Translations under genes and position numbers: made by a program
Notes under the pieces: model-generated
The model's input: only the letters and a program-made list of their open reading frames with translations
Databases searched by the model: none
What the model was told of the DNA's origin: nothing
Shown: positions 1 to 9,600 of the stretch, in pieces
How the letters are laid out: each line of letters starts with the position of its first letter
Numbering within the stretch: position 1 is the first letter of the stretch
Source: Thauera sp. K11
GTDB taxonomy: Bacteria > Pseudomonadota > Gammaproteobacteria > Burkholderiales > Rhodocyclaceae
Reading direction: 5' to 3'
Length of the DNA stretch: 64,000 nt
Assembly: GCF_002354895.1 (NCBI RefSeq)
Contig: NZ_CP023439.1
Location: 2,418,001 to 2,482,000 of the forward strand

Positions 1-1733
1 CGGCGAAGATGGGAACGGCCGCCCAGGGCTTGGCGCTCGAAACCGCCGCCAGCATCTACAGCGGCGCGGTCTCCGACCAGGCCATCGCCGGCTACATGGT
101 GATCTCGATCCCCATCATCGCCACCGCCATCATCAAGGGCGGCGAAGTCGCGTTCCAGGCGGTGACCGGCGTCGGCGCTGTCCAGTCGGCGGCATCCAGC
201 GAAGCCGCAGCCACTTCGAAGGGCAGCATCACCCAGAACGCGGTCTCGATGGATCAGCAACAGCTGGCTCCCACACGATCGTCCGCCTTCATGTCGACCA
301 CCAGCGATGCCTACGGCACCACTATCCAGGGCAGCGGCCCGGATGCCGGCGTGTTCCGCTACCAGGCCAGTCTGAGCCGGCTGGCCAGCACGTTCACCTT
401 TAGCGAACGGCAGGCGAACGCCTTGGGCGAGAGCGCGCGCGAAGCCGAGACGCTGGCGCGCACCGAGCGCGAGGCCATGCAGCGCAGCCAGGCCACGGCG
501 CTGAGCCGAGCACTCGGCATCCAGGAAAGTTACGAGCGCTCGCAGCAGAGATCGGGCGCCACGAGCACGTCCGACGGCGGCTCGACCAGCACGCAGTTCC
601 AGACTCTCAACTCGGTGGCCCGCGACGTGAATCGCCGGCTGGGCCTGAGCGACGACTCCACCGTCGGCAAGACCGTCACGGCCGCGGCTTCGATCGGCGC
701 GAAGATTCCCTTGACGGAAATTGGTGCCGACGCCAGGGCCGAAGGCCGAGCTGTCGATCAGCAGATGCTTCAGAGCGCCTACGACTTCGCACGCAGAGCG
801 GTCGAGAACGCGCAGCTCACGGAGGCGAGCGCGCTGATCAAGGACTTCCGCGCCTCGGAGGCCTATCAATGGGCCCGCGGGAATCGCACGACGTCCACCG
901 CCGACTACGACTCGTCCTTCCGTGAAGCCAGCGAGCGGCAGACTTCCAGCGATAGCGCCTATGGTCGTGCGCGCGAACTTGCCCGCACCGCGCAGTTCAT
1001 GCGCGAATGGAGCAGCGGCACGCAGACCGACTTCACCAACTACGCGGCGCGGCGTCTCGCCGAGCGCGGGTTGTTGCGCGAGGAAGACCCGATCAAGTTG
1101 CAGCGCGCGGTAACCGAGATCGCCTACTCCTACGCCCGCGGCGGAAGCTCGGCAACGGGCTACGTGCCCAGCGACAGTCCGCTCGGTCCGTCGCGGCCGC
1201 TACCGGAAGCCATGGGCTGGCCCGATTCAACGCTCAGGGAGCAGTACGACGACAGTGCGCGCACGGCGGACGGCAGCACGCTCCGCCAACAGAGCGCGAC
1301 CAACGAAGCCGAGATCCGCGCGCGCCAGACTCGACAGCGTGCCGTTCCCGGCCAACCCGTGGCCAATGACGTGTCCGGCCGCGCCAGCGTCGGCGAGGCC
1401 GAAGCAAGAAACAGGATCGTCAAGGGTCGCACCCAGCTCGCGCAGGACGCCGGAACACTCAGCGAGGACTACAAGGCCTCGGTGCGAGCGGGCAAGATCA
1501 GCCGCAACCACGGCGGGAACCGAGCGGTCTGGGATACGGTCGGCGCCAACGCGAGTCAGCCCAACCTCGGCACACCGCCCAAGGTCGAGCCGATCGGCGA
1601 ATGGCACTTCGGCAAAGATGGCGTGCCCGTGATGGGCCCGCCGCCGAACCCCGAGACCCCAGCGAAGCCGGCCACGGCAGAAACCGACGGTCGCCCACGA
1701 ACCGACCAGGGCGGCAAGCCCGGCAAGCGCTGA
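1..1733 (+). CDS. traG: TraG-like conjugal transfer protein, 3' part (cut by left edge)
   Basis: The frame is open to the left edge, so the gene starts outside the window; 574 residues follow the first visible ATG at base 9. The visible part starts with a short hydrophobic stretch (about residues 25-50), then becomes a long hydrophilic region rich in Ala, Ser, Arg and Glu with coiled-coil character and a Pro-rich tail. This composition and layout match the C-terminal portion of F-type TraG proteins of integrative conjugative elements, which act in mating-pair stabilisation at the inner membrane. The call rests on overall resemblance, since this part of TraG has no catalytic motif. Its position next to defence cargo and an integrase supports an ICE. 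Confidence 0.75.
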   Translation, partial: AKMGTAAQGLALETAASIYSGAVSDQAIAGYMVISIPIIATAIIKGGEVAFQAVTGVGAVQSAASSEAAATSKGSITQNAVSMDQQQLAPTRSSAFMSTTSDAYGTTIQGSGPDAGVFRYQASLSRLASTFTFSERQANALGESAREAETLARTEREAMQRSQATALSRALGIQESYERSQQRSGATSTSDGGSTSTQFQTLNSVARDVNRRLGLSDDSTVGKTVTAAASIGAKIPLTEIGADARAEGRAVDQQMLQSAYDFARRAVENAQLTEASALIKDFRASEAYQWARGNRTTSTADYDSSFREASERQTSSDSAYGRARELARTAQFMREWSSGTQTDFTNYAARRLAERGLLREEDPIKLQRAVTEIAYSYARGGSSATGYVPSDSPLGPSRPLPEAMGWPDSTLREQYDDSARTADGSTLRQQSATNEAEIRARQTRQRAVPGQPVANDVSGRASVGEAEARNRIVKGRTQLAQDAGTLSEDYKASVRAGKISRNHGGNRAVWDTVGANASQPNLGTPPKVEPIGEWHFGKDGVPVMGPPPNPETPAKPATAETDGRPRTDQGGKPGKR

Positions 1734-1734
1734 G

Positions 1735-2016
1735 CTAATCGCCGGTTCGATCCCTGAACGCGCCGACCTCGAGGCTCCCGAGGCCGTTGCGCGTCATGTA
1801 GCCCGGCGCGTCATTCCTCAATCGACCCGCCGAATCGCGGGCGGCCGATCGCGCCGGCCCCAGTTCGTCGTCGCCTTCCTGACCCGCGCCCGATTCAACG
1901 GGCGCGCGCGCGTCGTCTGCGGGCAGCCCGACGGCAAAGGCTGCGCTGATCTGCGTGCGCAGGCTGCCGAAGAAGTCGGACCACCGGTTTCGGAGCGATC
2001 GGCTGTCAGCGGACAT
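1735..2016 (-). CDS. Small hypothetical protein, convergent with traG
   Basis: A 93-residue reading frame on the minus strand ends one base beyond the traG stop. The N-terminal third (starting MSADSRSLRNRW) looks like a plausible amphipathic helical segment; the rest is rich in Gly, Asp and Arg. I do not recognise a family. It occupies the gap between traG and the defence operon and no other gene competes for the space, which is the main reason for listing it. It could be a spurious frame in GC-rich DNA. Confidence 0.4.
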   Translation of the reverse strand: MSADSRSLRNRWSDFFGSLRTQISAAFAVGLPADDARAPVESGAGQEGDDELGPARSAARDSAGRLRNDAPGYMTRNGLGSLEVGAFRDRTGD

Positions 2017-2090
2017 GGACGAAAGGTAATCGATCGCGGAGCGATCGGCCAGGTTCGTGCGGCCAGAGCTCCGGCGAAAACGATTACGGG

Positions 2091-2119
2091 TTATGCGTTG
2101 CAGAGTATTCTGCTATTCT
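2091..2119 (+). promoter_or_regulatory. Possible promoter/operator of the XRE-BREX operon
   Basis: TTATGC at 2091-2096 and TATTCT at 2114-2119 are separated by 17 bases, a weak sigma70-type layout 24 bases before the XRE start codon. TATTCT also occurs at 2106-2111, so the -10 region is a tandem repeat that could be an operator for the XRE protein. No binding data are available. Confidence 0.3.
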
Positions 2120-2143
2120 ACGCAGCACCCCGGACGGTTGAAA

Positions 2144-2365
2144 ATGATCCGCTGCCACCTCTCCACACTCATGGGCCGAGACAAGCTTCGCATCGCGGAC
2201 GTTTCGCGGCGTACGGGGCTGAATCGCAGCACGATCACCGCGCTCTACAAGGAGACGACCACGCGGGTCGATCTCCCGGCCATCGAGCAGCTCTGCCGGC
2301 TGTTCAACTGCCAGGTCGGCGACCTGTTCGAGTACGTTCAGGACGGTCGCGAGGTGAATCCGTGA
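2144..2365 (+). CDS. XRE-family HTH regulator heading the BREX-2 operon
   Basis: This 73-residue protein is almost entirely one Cro/C1-type helix-turn-helix domain: helix 2-turn-helix 3 is visible in RIADVSRRTGLNRSTITALY, and the C-terminal part (EQLCRLFNCQVGDLFEYV) is typical of compact YozG-like XRE repressors. I chose the ATG at 2144 because the domain begins just after it and the upstream extension is Arg-rich and unlike the family. The stop codon overlaps the GTG start of pglW (GTGA), so the two are translationally coupled. It is the likely transcriptional regulator of the defence operon; repressor rather than activator is inferred from family habit only. Confidence 0.8.
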   Translation: MIRCHLSTLMGRDKLRIADVSRRTGLNRSTITALYKETTTRVDLPAIEQLCRLFNCQVGDLFEYVQDGREVNP

Positions 2366-5300
2366 CGCTCGGCGCCGCCCGCTGGCACGTCATCGCCGAG
2401 TCCAACTTCGCGTGGGAGCGCGAGGCGCTCGACTGGCTTCGAAGCCAACTGCCCGACCGCGACCCCTGGCACGTCTGGACCAACTTCGAGTTCATCGACG
2501 ACGAAGGCAAGGTCAGCGAAGTCGATGCCCTGGTGCTCTCGCCGGCGGGTCTGTTCCTCGTCGAGATCAAGAGCCGCCCGGGCGTGCTGACCGGCGACGT
2601 GCACAGCTGGACCTGGACCACCGATGGCCGATCGACCACGGTCGACAACCCGGTCATCCTCGCGAACCGGAAAGCCAAGCGCCTGGCCAGCCTGCTCAAG
2701 CGGCAGCCGGCCATCACCAAGGCCAAGATCCGCCTGCCCTTCGTCGAGCCAGCGATCTTTCTCTCGTCCACCAGCCTGTCCTGTCGGCTCGAAGGGCTGG
2801 CCAAGTCGGCCACCTTCCAGCGTGGCCGACCCGGTGCCCTGGACGACCCGGGGATCGTCGGGGCGCTGGCCAACGGCGTCACCAACCGATCGGTGACCAC
2901 CGTCGATTCGCAGCAGGCGCGCGCCATCGCTCGCGGCCTCACTGAGGCCGGCATCCGCCCCTCCAACAAGCACCGCCAGGTGGGCGACTACCGACTGGGC
3001 AAGCTGCTGTCCGAGGGTGAAGGGTTCCAGGACTGGGAAGCCCAGCACGTCAGCATCGACACGGTTCATCGCCGCGTCCGCATCTACACGGTCGCTTCCG
3101 CCTCCACCCCCGAGGCCCGTGCCACACGCGTGCGCCAGGCCCGACGCGAGTTCGAGATCCTCGAAGGCATCGATCACCCCGGCATCCTGAAGGTCAAGGA
3201 CTACAAGGAGACAGAACTCGGCCCGGCGCTGATCTTCGATCACGACCCCAAGGCCATGCGCCTGGATCACCTGCTGCGCGACCACGGCAAGGATCTCTCG
3301 GTCACGCAACGCCTGCAGCTCGTGCGCGACATCGCCGAGACGCTGAAGTACGCCCACTCGAAGCGCTTGTACCACCGCGCCCTGGGGCCGCAGAGCATCC
3401 TCGTTCATGGCATCGGCAGCGGTGCGTTGCACCTGCGGCTGATGAACTGGCAGACCGCGTCGCGCAACGTCGGTGAGTCCGCGTCGCCGTACACCGTTCA
3501 CCGCACGACCGGCACCCAGCACGTCGAGGACTATGTCGAAGACCCCGGGATGATCTACCTCGCCCCGGAGACGACCCGCGCCGACCCTGCCCATGGCCCG
3601 AGCCTGGATGTGTTCTCGCTCGGCTGCATTGCCTACCAACTCTTCAGCGGCCAGCCACCCGCCGAATCGGTGCTCGACCTGGCAGAGAAGCTGCGCGTTG
3701 GCCAGGGGCTGCGCCTGTCGGACGTGATGGACGGCTGCGGCGCCCGGCAGCAGGAACTGATCCAGTTCGCCACCTGCCCCGACGTGCTCGCCCGCTACGA
3801 CACGGTTCAGGACTTCCTCGATGACCTGGATCGCGTCGAGGACGAGCTCACCACCCCCGACCCGGAAGCCACTGTCGACCCCAGCGTCGCCAGCGCGGGC
3901 GATCGCCTGGACGGCGGCTTCACTGTCATCAAGCGCATGGGGCGCGGCTCCTCCAGCGACGCGCTGCTGGTGCGCAAGGACGGCAGCGACGAAGAGCACG
4001 TTCTCAAGGTCGCCTGCGACGTCGCGCACAACGACCGTCTGGCCGCAGAAGGCGAGGTCCTTGCGCGGCTGCATCACCAGAACATCGTCGCCCACCGCGA
4101 GACGCTTACGGTCGCCGGCCGCACGGCGCTGTTGCTCAAGAGCGCCGGTAGCCGCACGATGGCCGAGAAGCTCAAGGAAGAGGGGCGCCTGTCGCTCGAC
4201 ATGCTCCAGCGCTTCGGCGAGGAGCTGATCGAAGCGGTGAACCACCTCGAAGCCGAAGGTGTGGCCCATCGCGACATCAAGCCCGAGAACATCGGCATCG
4301 CCGAGAACCGCACCGGCAAGCTGCAGCTCGTGCTGTTCGACTTCTCGCTGTGCCGCACGCCGGCCGACAACATCACGGCCGGCACGCACCCTTACCTCGA
4401 CCCGTTCCTGTCACTGCGCCGCCCGCCGCGCTGGGACCTGTACGCCGAGCGCTTCGCGCTGGCCGTCACGCTCTACGAGATGGCGGTCGGCCAGCCGCCG
4501 GTCTGGGGCGACGGCCAGACCTCGCCGGCCATGCTCGACGTCGAGGCCACCATCGAGAGCGACGTCTTCGACCCGGTCACGCGCGAAGGCTTCACCGCGT
4601 TCTTCTCGAAGGCCCTGAAGCGCGACTACCGCGAGCGCTTCGACAACGCCGAAGACATGCTGCGCGCCTGGCGCGCGATCTTTGCCGCTCGCCAGACGGT
4701 TCATCCGGGCGAGACTGGCGCAGCGGAGGGCCTGGCGGCCATCGCCATGACGGCCACGCCGCTCACCACGATGGCCGAGCTGGGCTACAGCCTGGAAGCG
4801 CAGGACATCCTGGAGCGCATGGGCATCCACAACGCCCGCGAGTTGCTGGCCGTCGATCGCATCCGATTCCGCTACCTGCGCGGCGTGGGCGACAAGATCC
4901 GCAAGGAGATTCGTCTCACCGCCAAGGAACTGGCCCGCCTGCGTCCCGACCTCACACAGGGCCGCAGCACTGCGCACGACGCGGACGAGGAAGTCGGCGG
5001 CGCCGTCAGCGTCAACGAACTGGCCGCTCAGTTGCTGCCGCGCCGCCCCGCCGGCGATGACCGCCCGGAGGAAGCCGCCCTCGCCCACTACCTCGGGCTG
5101 GACGACAGCGTGCAGGCCGGCACCTGGCCCAACCTTGGCGAGTCGGCACAGGCCAATCAGGTCGACCGGGGCACGCTGACCGCCGCGCTCATCAAGGCCC
5201 GCGAACGCTGGCTCAAGAACCCCGCCTTCACCGAGCTGCGCCAGCAGCTCGACACCCTGCTGCGCAGCCAGGGCCAGGTGATGAGCGCGCACGAGAGCGC

Positions 5301-6612
5301 CATGGCCCTGCTCGCACTGCGCGGCTGCGCGGCACAGGACGACGCGGAGCGGCTGCGCCAGGCCACCGCCGTGCTGCGGGCCGCGGTCGAAGCGGAGTCG
5401 CACCTCGACCAGCCGCGATTCGAGGCGTTCGACCATCAACCCTGTGCGTTGATTGCCAGCGCCTCGGCCTGGGCGGACTACGCCCGGCAGCTCGGCGCCG
5501 CAGCAGACGCGTGCGCCCTCGCAGACCCCTTGCTCCCGCCACCCCGCGTGCTCGAAACGCTGGAAGGCGTTCCCCTGCCCCCTGCGCTGGCCGCTGAAGG
5601 CGCCCCCACGGCAGCGCTGACCCCCACCCGGCTGCTGCGTCTGGCCGCCTCGGCGTCGCGAAAGGCGGCCTTGTCGAGCCGCCAGGAGATCTACCCCCGC
5701 GGCATGGCGCCGTTGCAGGCCCTGCGCCAGTCGTTGGGTGCGCTGATCGGCGCGCCGCAATTGCGCCTGCGCGAGATCCAGGACCGCGTGCGCGGTCGCT
5801 ACCCCGAGGCCGCAGCGTTGCCGGGCCGCCCGGACCTGGACCGCCTGCTCGAAGAGGCCGGCGCGCCGCTGACTTGGGACCCGTCTGCCGCGGAAGGCGC
5901 CGGCGCGTACCGGCTCTCCACCTTGGGCAGCGCGCAGACGGCCGGCACCACCACGGTGTTTTCTCGTCACACCACCGAGCTCACCCTGCGGGCCGCCGGC
6001 GACGGCGCCGGTGCCGAGCTGGCCGACGCCACCGCCGTCGAAGAGCGACTCACCCGAAGCCTTCAACAAGGTGGCCTTCTGGTGCTGACCGTTCACCCGC
6101 GCATCGCGCGCCGGGCAGAAGCTGAACTGCTGCACCGCTTCGGGCAGCCTGGCACCAAGCCCGCTCCACTGCAGCGCGTGAACTTCGACGCGCTGCTGCT
6201 GGGCGCATTGCGTGAGCAGGCAACGGCCGCCCGTGTCGACTGGAATATCGTCCTCGAGGCCGACGCCGCGGACCGAGGCAGCCGCCACTGGATCAACCTG
6301 CAGCGGCTCGTGCAAAGAGCGCTGCCCACGCTTCGCGCCACGCTGCTGCAAGGCACGGCGCCGATCCTGCTGGTCAGTGCCGGCCTGCTCGCCCGCTACG
6401 ACCTGATGACGCTGATCACCGAGGTCGAGGAGCACGCCGGTCGTCCAGGCCACACGCCCAGTGTGTGGTTGCTGCTGCCCACGACGCACCAGGGCCTGCC
6501 GGTCATCGATGGCGTCGCGGTGCCGATCGTGAACAACATCCAGAACACCCGCACGTTGGCGCTGGCACAGGCCTGGGTGGAGAACAAGCACCGGGCGAGC
6601 GTCGCCCCGTAG
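2362..6612 (+). CDS. pglW: BREX-2 serine/threonine kinase PglW with NERD domain
   Basis: The GTG start at 2362 gives 1416 residues, near the usual PglW size. Residues about 15-150 form a NERD nuclease-like domain with the PD-(D/E)XK-like triad D55, E68, K70. Two kinase-like domains follow. The first (about 210-500) keeps the fold signature but has HRA in place of HRD and no DFG, so it looks like a pseudokinase. The second (about 515-770) has a full HRDIKPEN loop (D638, K640) and DFS in place of DFG (D660), so it is probably active. A helix-hairpin-helix-like segment follows at about 810-860, then an Ala-rich helical C-terminus. PglW is the kinase of the Pgl/BREX-2 phage-exclusion system. It is translationally coupled to the XRE gene; pglX follows 47 bases later. 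Confidence 0.93.
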   Translation: MTLGAARWHVIAESNFAWEREALDWLRSQLPDRDPWHVWTNFEFIDDEGKVSEVDALVLSPAGLFLVEIKSRPGVLTGDVHSWTWTTDGRSTTVDNPVILANRKAKRLASLLKRQPAITKAKIRLPFVEPAIFLSSTSLSCRLEGLAKSATFQRGRPGALDDPGIVGALANGVTNRSVTTVDSQQARAIARGLTEAGIRPSNKHRQVGDYRLGKLLSEGEGFQDWEAQHVSIDTVHRRVRIYTVASASTPEARATRVRQARREFEILEGIDHPGILKVKDYKETELGPALIFDHDPKAMRLDHLLRDHGKDLSVTQRLQLVRDIAETLKYAHSKRLYHRALGPQSILVHGIGSGALHLRLMNWQTASRNVGESASPYTVHRTTGTQHVEDYVEDPGMIYLAPETTRADPAHGPSLDVFSLGCIAYQLFSGQPPAESVLDLAEKLRVGQGLRLSDVMDGCGARQQELIQFATCPDVLARYDTVQDFLDDLDRVEDELTTPDPEATVDPSVASAGDRLDGGFTVIKRMGRGSSSDALLVRKDGSDEEHVLKVACDVAHNDRLAAEGEVLARLHHQNIVAHRETLTVAGRTALLLKSAGSRTMAEKLKEEGRLSLDMLQRFGEELIEAVNHLEAEGVAHRDIKPENIGIAENRTGKLQLVLFDFSLCRTPADNITAGTHPYLDPFLSLRRPPRWDLYAERFALAVTLYEMAVGQPPVWGDGQTSPAMLDVEATIESDVFDPVTREGFTAFFSKALKRDYRERFDNAEDMLRAWRAIFAARQTVHPGETGAAEGLAAIAMTATPLTTMAELGYSLEAQDILERMGIHNARELLAVDRIRFRYLRGVGDKIRKEIRLTAKELARLRPDLTQGRSTAHDADEEVGGAVSVNELAAQLLPRRPAGDDRPEEAALAHYLGLDDSVQAGTWPNLGESAQANQVDRGTLTAALIKARERWLKNPAFTELRQQLDTLLRSQGQVMSAHESAMALLALRGCAAQDDAERLRQATAVLRAAVEAESHLDQPRFEAFDHQPCALIASASAWADYARQLGAAADACALADPLLPPPRVLETLEGVPLPPALAAEGAPTAALTPTRLLRLAASASRKAALSSRQEIYPRGMAPLQALRQSLGALIGAPQLRLREIQDRVRGRYPEAAALPGRPDLDRLLEEAGAPLTWDPSAAEGAGAYRLSTLGSAQTAGTTTVFSRHTTELTLRAAGDGAGAELADATAVEERLTRSLQQGGLLVLTVHPRIARRAEAELLHRFGQPGTKPAPLQRVNFDALLLGALREQATAARVDWNIVLEADAADRGSRHWINLQRLVQRALPTLRATLLQGTAPILLVSAGLLARYDLMTLITEVEEHAGRPGHTPSVWLLLPTTHQGLPVIDGVAVPIVNNIQNTRTLALAQAWVENKHRASVAP

Positions 6613-6659
6613 ACCCACACCGCCGCCATGCCGAACGCCACAACGGAAAGAACAGCTCA

Positions 6660-9600
6660 GTGATCAACGCCCCCCAACTGCTCGCGGACCTGACCCGCCT
6701 GCTCAAGCGCCTCGAAGACGACCTGCGCCAGCGCATCGCTGAGGTGGCCGAGCTGAAGGCCGGCCTGCAGGCCGAATGGCAGGCGGCGCGCGACGCCGAG
6801 CGCACGGCAGAGACCTTCGAGAGCTGGGCCGACCAGGTCATCACGCAGGCGGGCGTGCACTGGCTGTTGAGCTGCGTGTTCCTGCGCTTCATCGAGGACA
6901 ACGAACTGGTCGAGCGCCCCTGGCTGGGCGGCACGCCGGAGTCGGACCGACTGGCGCTGGCGCGCGACCGGCACGAGGCCTACTTCCGCGAGAGGCCGCT
7001 GGAGAGCGACCGCGACTACCTGCTCGCGTGCTTCCGCGAGGCCGGCACGCTGCCAGGCCTGCACACCTTCTTCGACGAGGCGCATAACCCGGTCTTCCGC
7101 CTAGGCATCAGCGGCGACGCGGCGATGGCGCTACGCCAGTTCTGGCAACAGGTGGACCCGAACACCGGCACGCTGGCGCACGACTTCACCGACCCCGACT
7201 GGAACACGCGCTTCCTTGGCGATCTGTACCAGGACCTGTCGGAAGCCACGCGCAAGCGCTACGCGCTGCTGCAGACGCCGGAGTTCGTCGAGGAATTCAT
7301 CCTCGACCGCACGCTGACGCCGGCGATCCGCGAGTTCGGCTTCCGCGACGTGCGGATGATCGATCCCACCTGCGGGTCAGGCCACTTCCTGCTGGGCGGC
7401 TTTCGCCGACTGGTCGACGAATGGGTCCGACACGAACCGGCGCGCAACCCGCGCGACATCGCGCAGCGGGCGCTGGACGCCGTCGCAGGCGTGGACCTCA
7501 ATCCGTTCGCGGTCGCGATCTCGCGCTTCCGGCTGCTGGTGGCGGCGCTCAAGGTCAGCGGTGTCCATCGTCTGACCGAAGCGCCCGACTTCAAGCTGAA
7601 CGTCGCCATCGGCGATAGCCTGCTGCACGGCAAGCGCTTCGGCATGACAGCGACAGAGGGAATGTTCGAGGGCGCCGAGCACTACGCGGGTACGGGCCTG
7701 GCGCACGCGTATGCGAGCGAGGATCTGGCCGAGGTGCAGCGCATCCTCGGCCGGCAATACCACGCCGTGGTGGGCAACCCGCCCTACATTGTCGTCAAGG
7801 ACGCCGCGCTAAATGCTGCCTACCGGCAGCGCTACGCCAGCTGTCACATGAAGTACTCGCTCGGCGCGCCGTTCACTGAGCGCTTCTTCGATCTGGCGCT
7901 CACGGGCAACGGGCGACCGGCGGGCTTCGTCGGCCTGATCACGGCAAACAGCTTCATGAAGCGCGAGTTCGGCAGCAAGCTCATTGAAGAGGTACTGCCG
8001 CGGTTGGATCTGACGCACGTCATCGACACCGCAGGCGCCTATATCCCGGGGCATGGCACGCCGACGGTAGTCCTGTTTGGCCGACACCGGGGGCCGGTTG
8101 GTGACGGCGTGCGTGCGGTGATGGGCATCAAGGGCGAGCCCAGCACGCCCGACGACCCTGCGAAGGGGCAAGTGTGGTCAGCGATCGTCGCTCAGGTGGA
8201 CCGCGCAGGATCGGAGAGCGAGTTCGTTAGCGTGACGGACATGCCAAGAGCGACCTTTGCTACTCATCCATGGAGCATCGGAGGAGGAGGCGCCAGCGAA
8301 CTACTTGAACACCTGAACGAGTCCGCCGCTGCGAGTCTTGGCTCACTCATCGACGTCATTGGCCGTACCACCCACACCGGCGAGGACAACGTGTTCTTTG
8401 TACCTCCCGATTGGACGAAGCGGAAAGGCCTCAGCAACGTCGCAGTTGGCCTCGTGGAAGGTGAATGGATTCGGGATTTTCAACTCGAGGCGCAGTTGCA
8501 GTCGCTGTTCCCATATGACCAGTCGACATGCCAAGTCCTTGACGCACTTCCTCGGCAGCTTGAACAGCACTTCTGGACCTATAGACGAACTTTGAGAGAG
8601 CGGCGCGACTTCGGCAACTACATCGAGGATCGAGGGCTTCGGTGGTACGAGCACTCGATGTTCTTTCCTGAGCGGTTCAAGGCGCGCATTGGCATTGCCT
8701 TCGCCTTCGTTGCCACGCACAACCACTTCGTAGTTGACCGGGGCGGCAAGGTGTTCAAGCAATCGGCGCCTGTCATCAAGCTACCGGCGGGAGCGAGCGA
8801 GGAAGACCACCTGGGACAGCTCGGGCTTCTCAACTCCTCCGCCGCCTGCTTCTGGATGAAGCAAGTCTTCCACAACAAGGGCAGTACGGTAGACCAGCAC
8901 GGCGCTCGTCAGCGCACGGATGCCTTTGAGGACTTCTACGAGTACACGAGTACGGGCTTGAAGGACTTTCCGCTCACCGCCCAACGCCCGATCGAGCTGG
9001 GTCGCAAACTCGACACACTCGCCACCATGCTCGCCGCGACACTACCCGCCGCGTTGTTGGAGGCAGCTGTCAACGATACCGCGCTACCCGGACGCGCCGC
9101 GCTCGACGCGGCCCGAGCGCGCGCCGCGTCGCTACGCGCGCAGATGATCGCATTGCAGGAGGAACTGGACTGGAAGTGTTATGGCCTGTACGGCCTGCTG
9201 CCGCCAGGCAAAGTGGCGGCCGGCGTCGAATGTGCCACCCCGCCCGAGATTTCCTTGGGTGAGCGCGCCTTTGAGATCGTGTTGGCTCGACGCGTGGCCG
9301 CCGGTCAAGAAGCAACCGCCTGGTTCGTGCGCCACGGCTCGAAGCCGATCACCGACATCCCCTCGTACTGGCCCGAAGACTACCGGCAGGTTGTCCAGCG
9401 CCGCATCGAGCTGATCGAGCGCGACCGCAACATCGGCCTGATCGAGCGATCTGAGTACAAGCGCCGCTGGAACACCTCGTCGTGGGAAGAACTGGAGCGC
9501 GCTGCGCTTCGCAATTGGCTGCTCGACCGGCTAGAGGGCGCGCACCTGTGGCCCGCCAGCGCTGACCAACCGCCCCAACTCACTACTGTCAACCGGCTGG

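Noticed and set aside
1741..1760. GGTTCGATCCCTG, similar to a tRNA T-loop
   Set aside because: No flanking stem, anticodon arm or acceptor pairing could be drawn, so it is not a tRNA gene or attachment site on this evidence.
4411..6618. Long minus-strand frame (735 codons) opposite pglW
   Set aside because: It is antisense to a well-supported gene, Gln/Gly/Arg-rich and without any domain; a typical shadow in GC-rich DNA. The same holds for minus frames at 2338-4389 and 10357-12000.
6465..6659. Upstream extension of the pglX frame
   Set aside because: The added residues overlap pglW and are Arg/His/Pro-rich; the GTG at 6660 has a ribosome-binding site and fits the family start.
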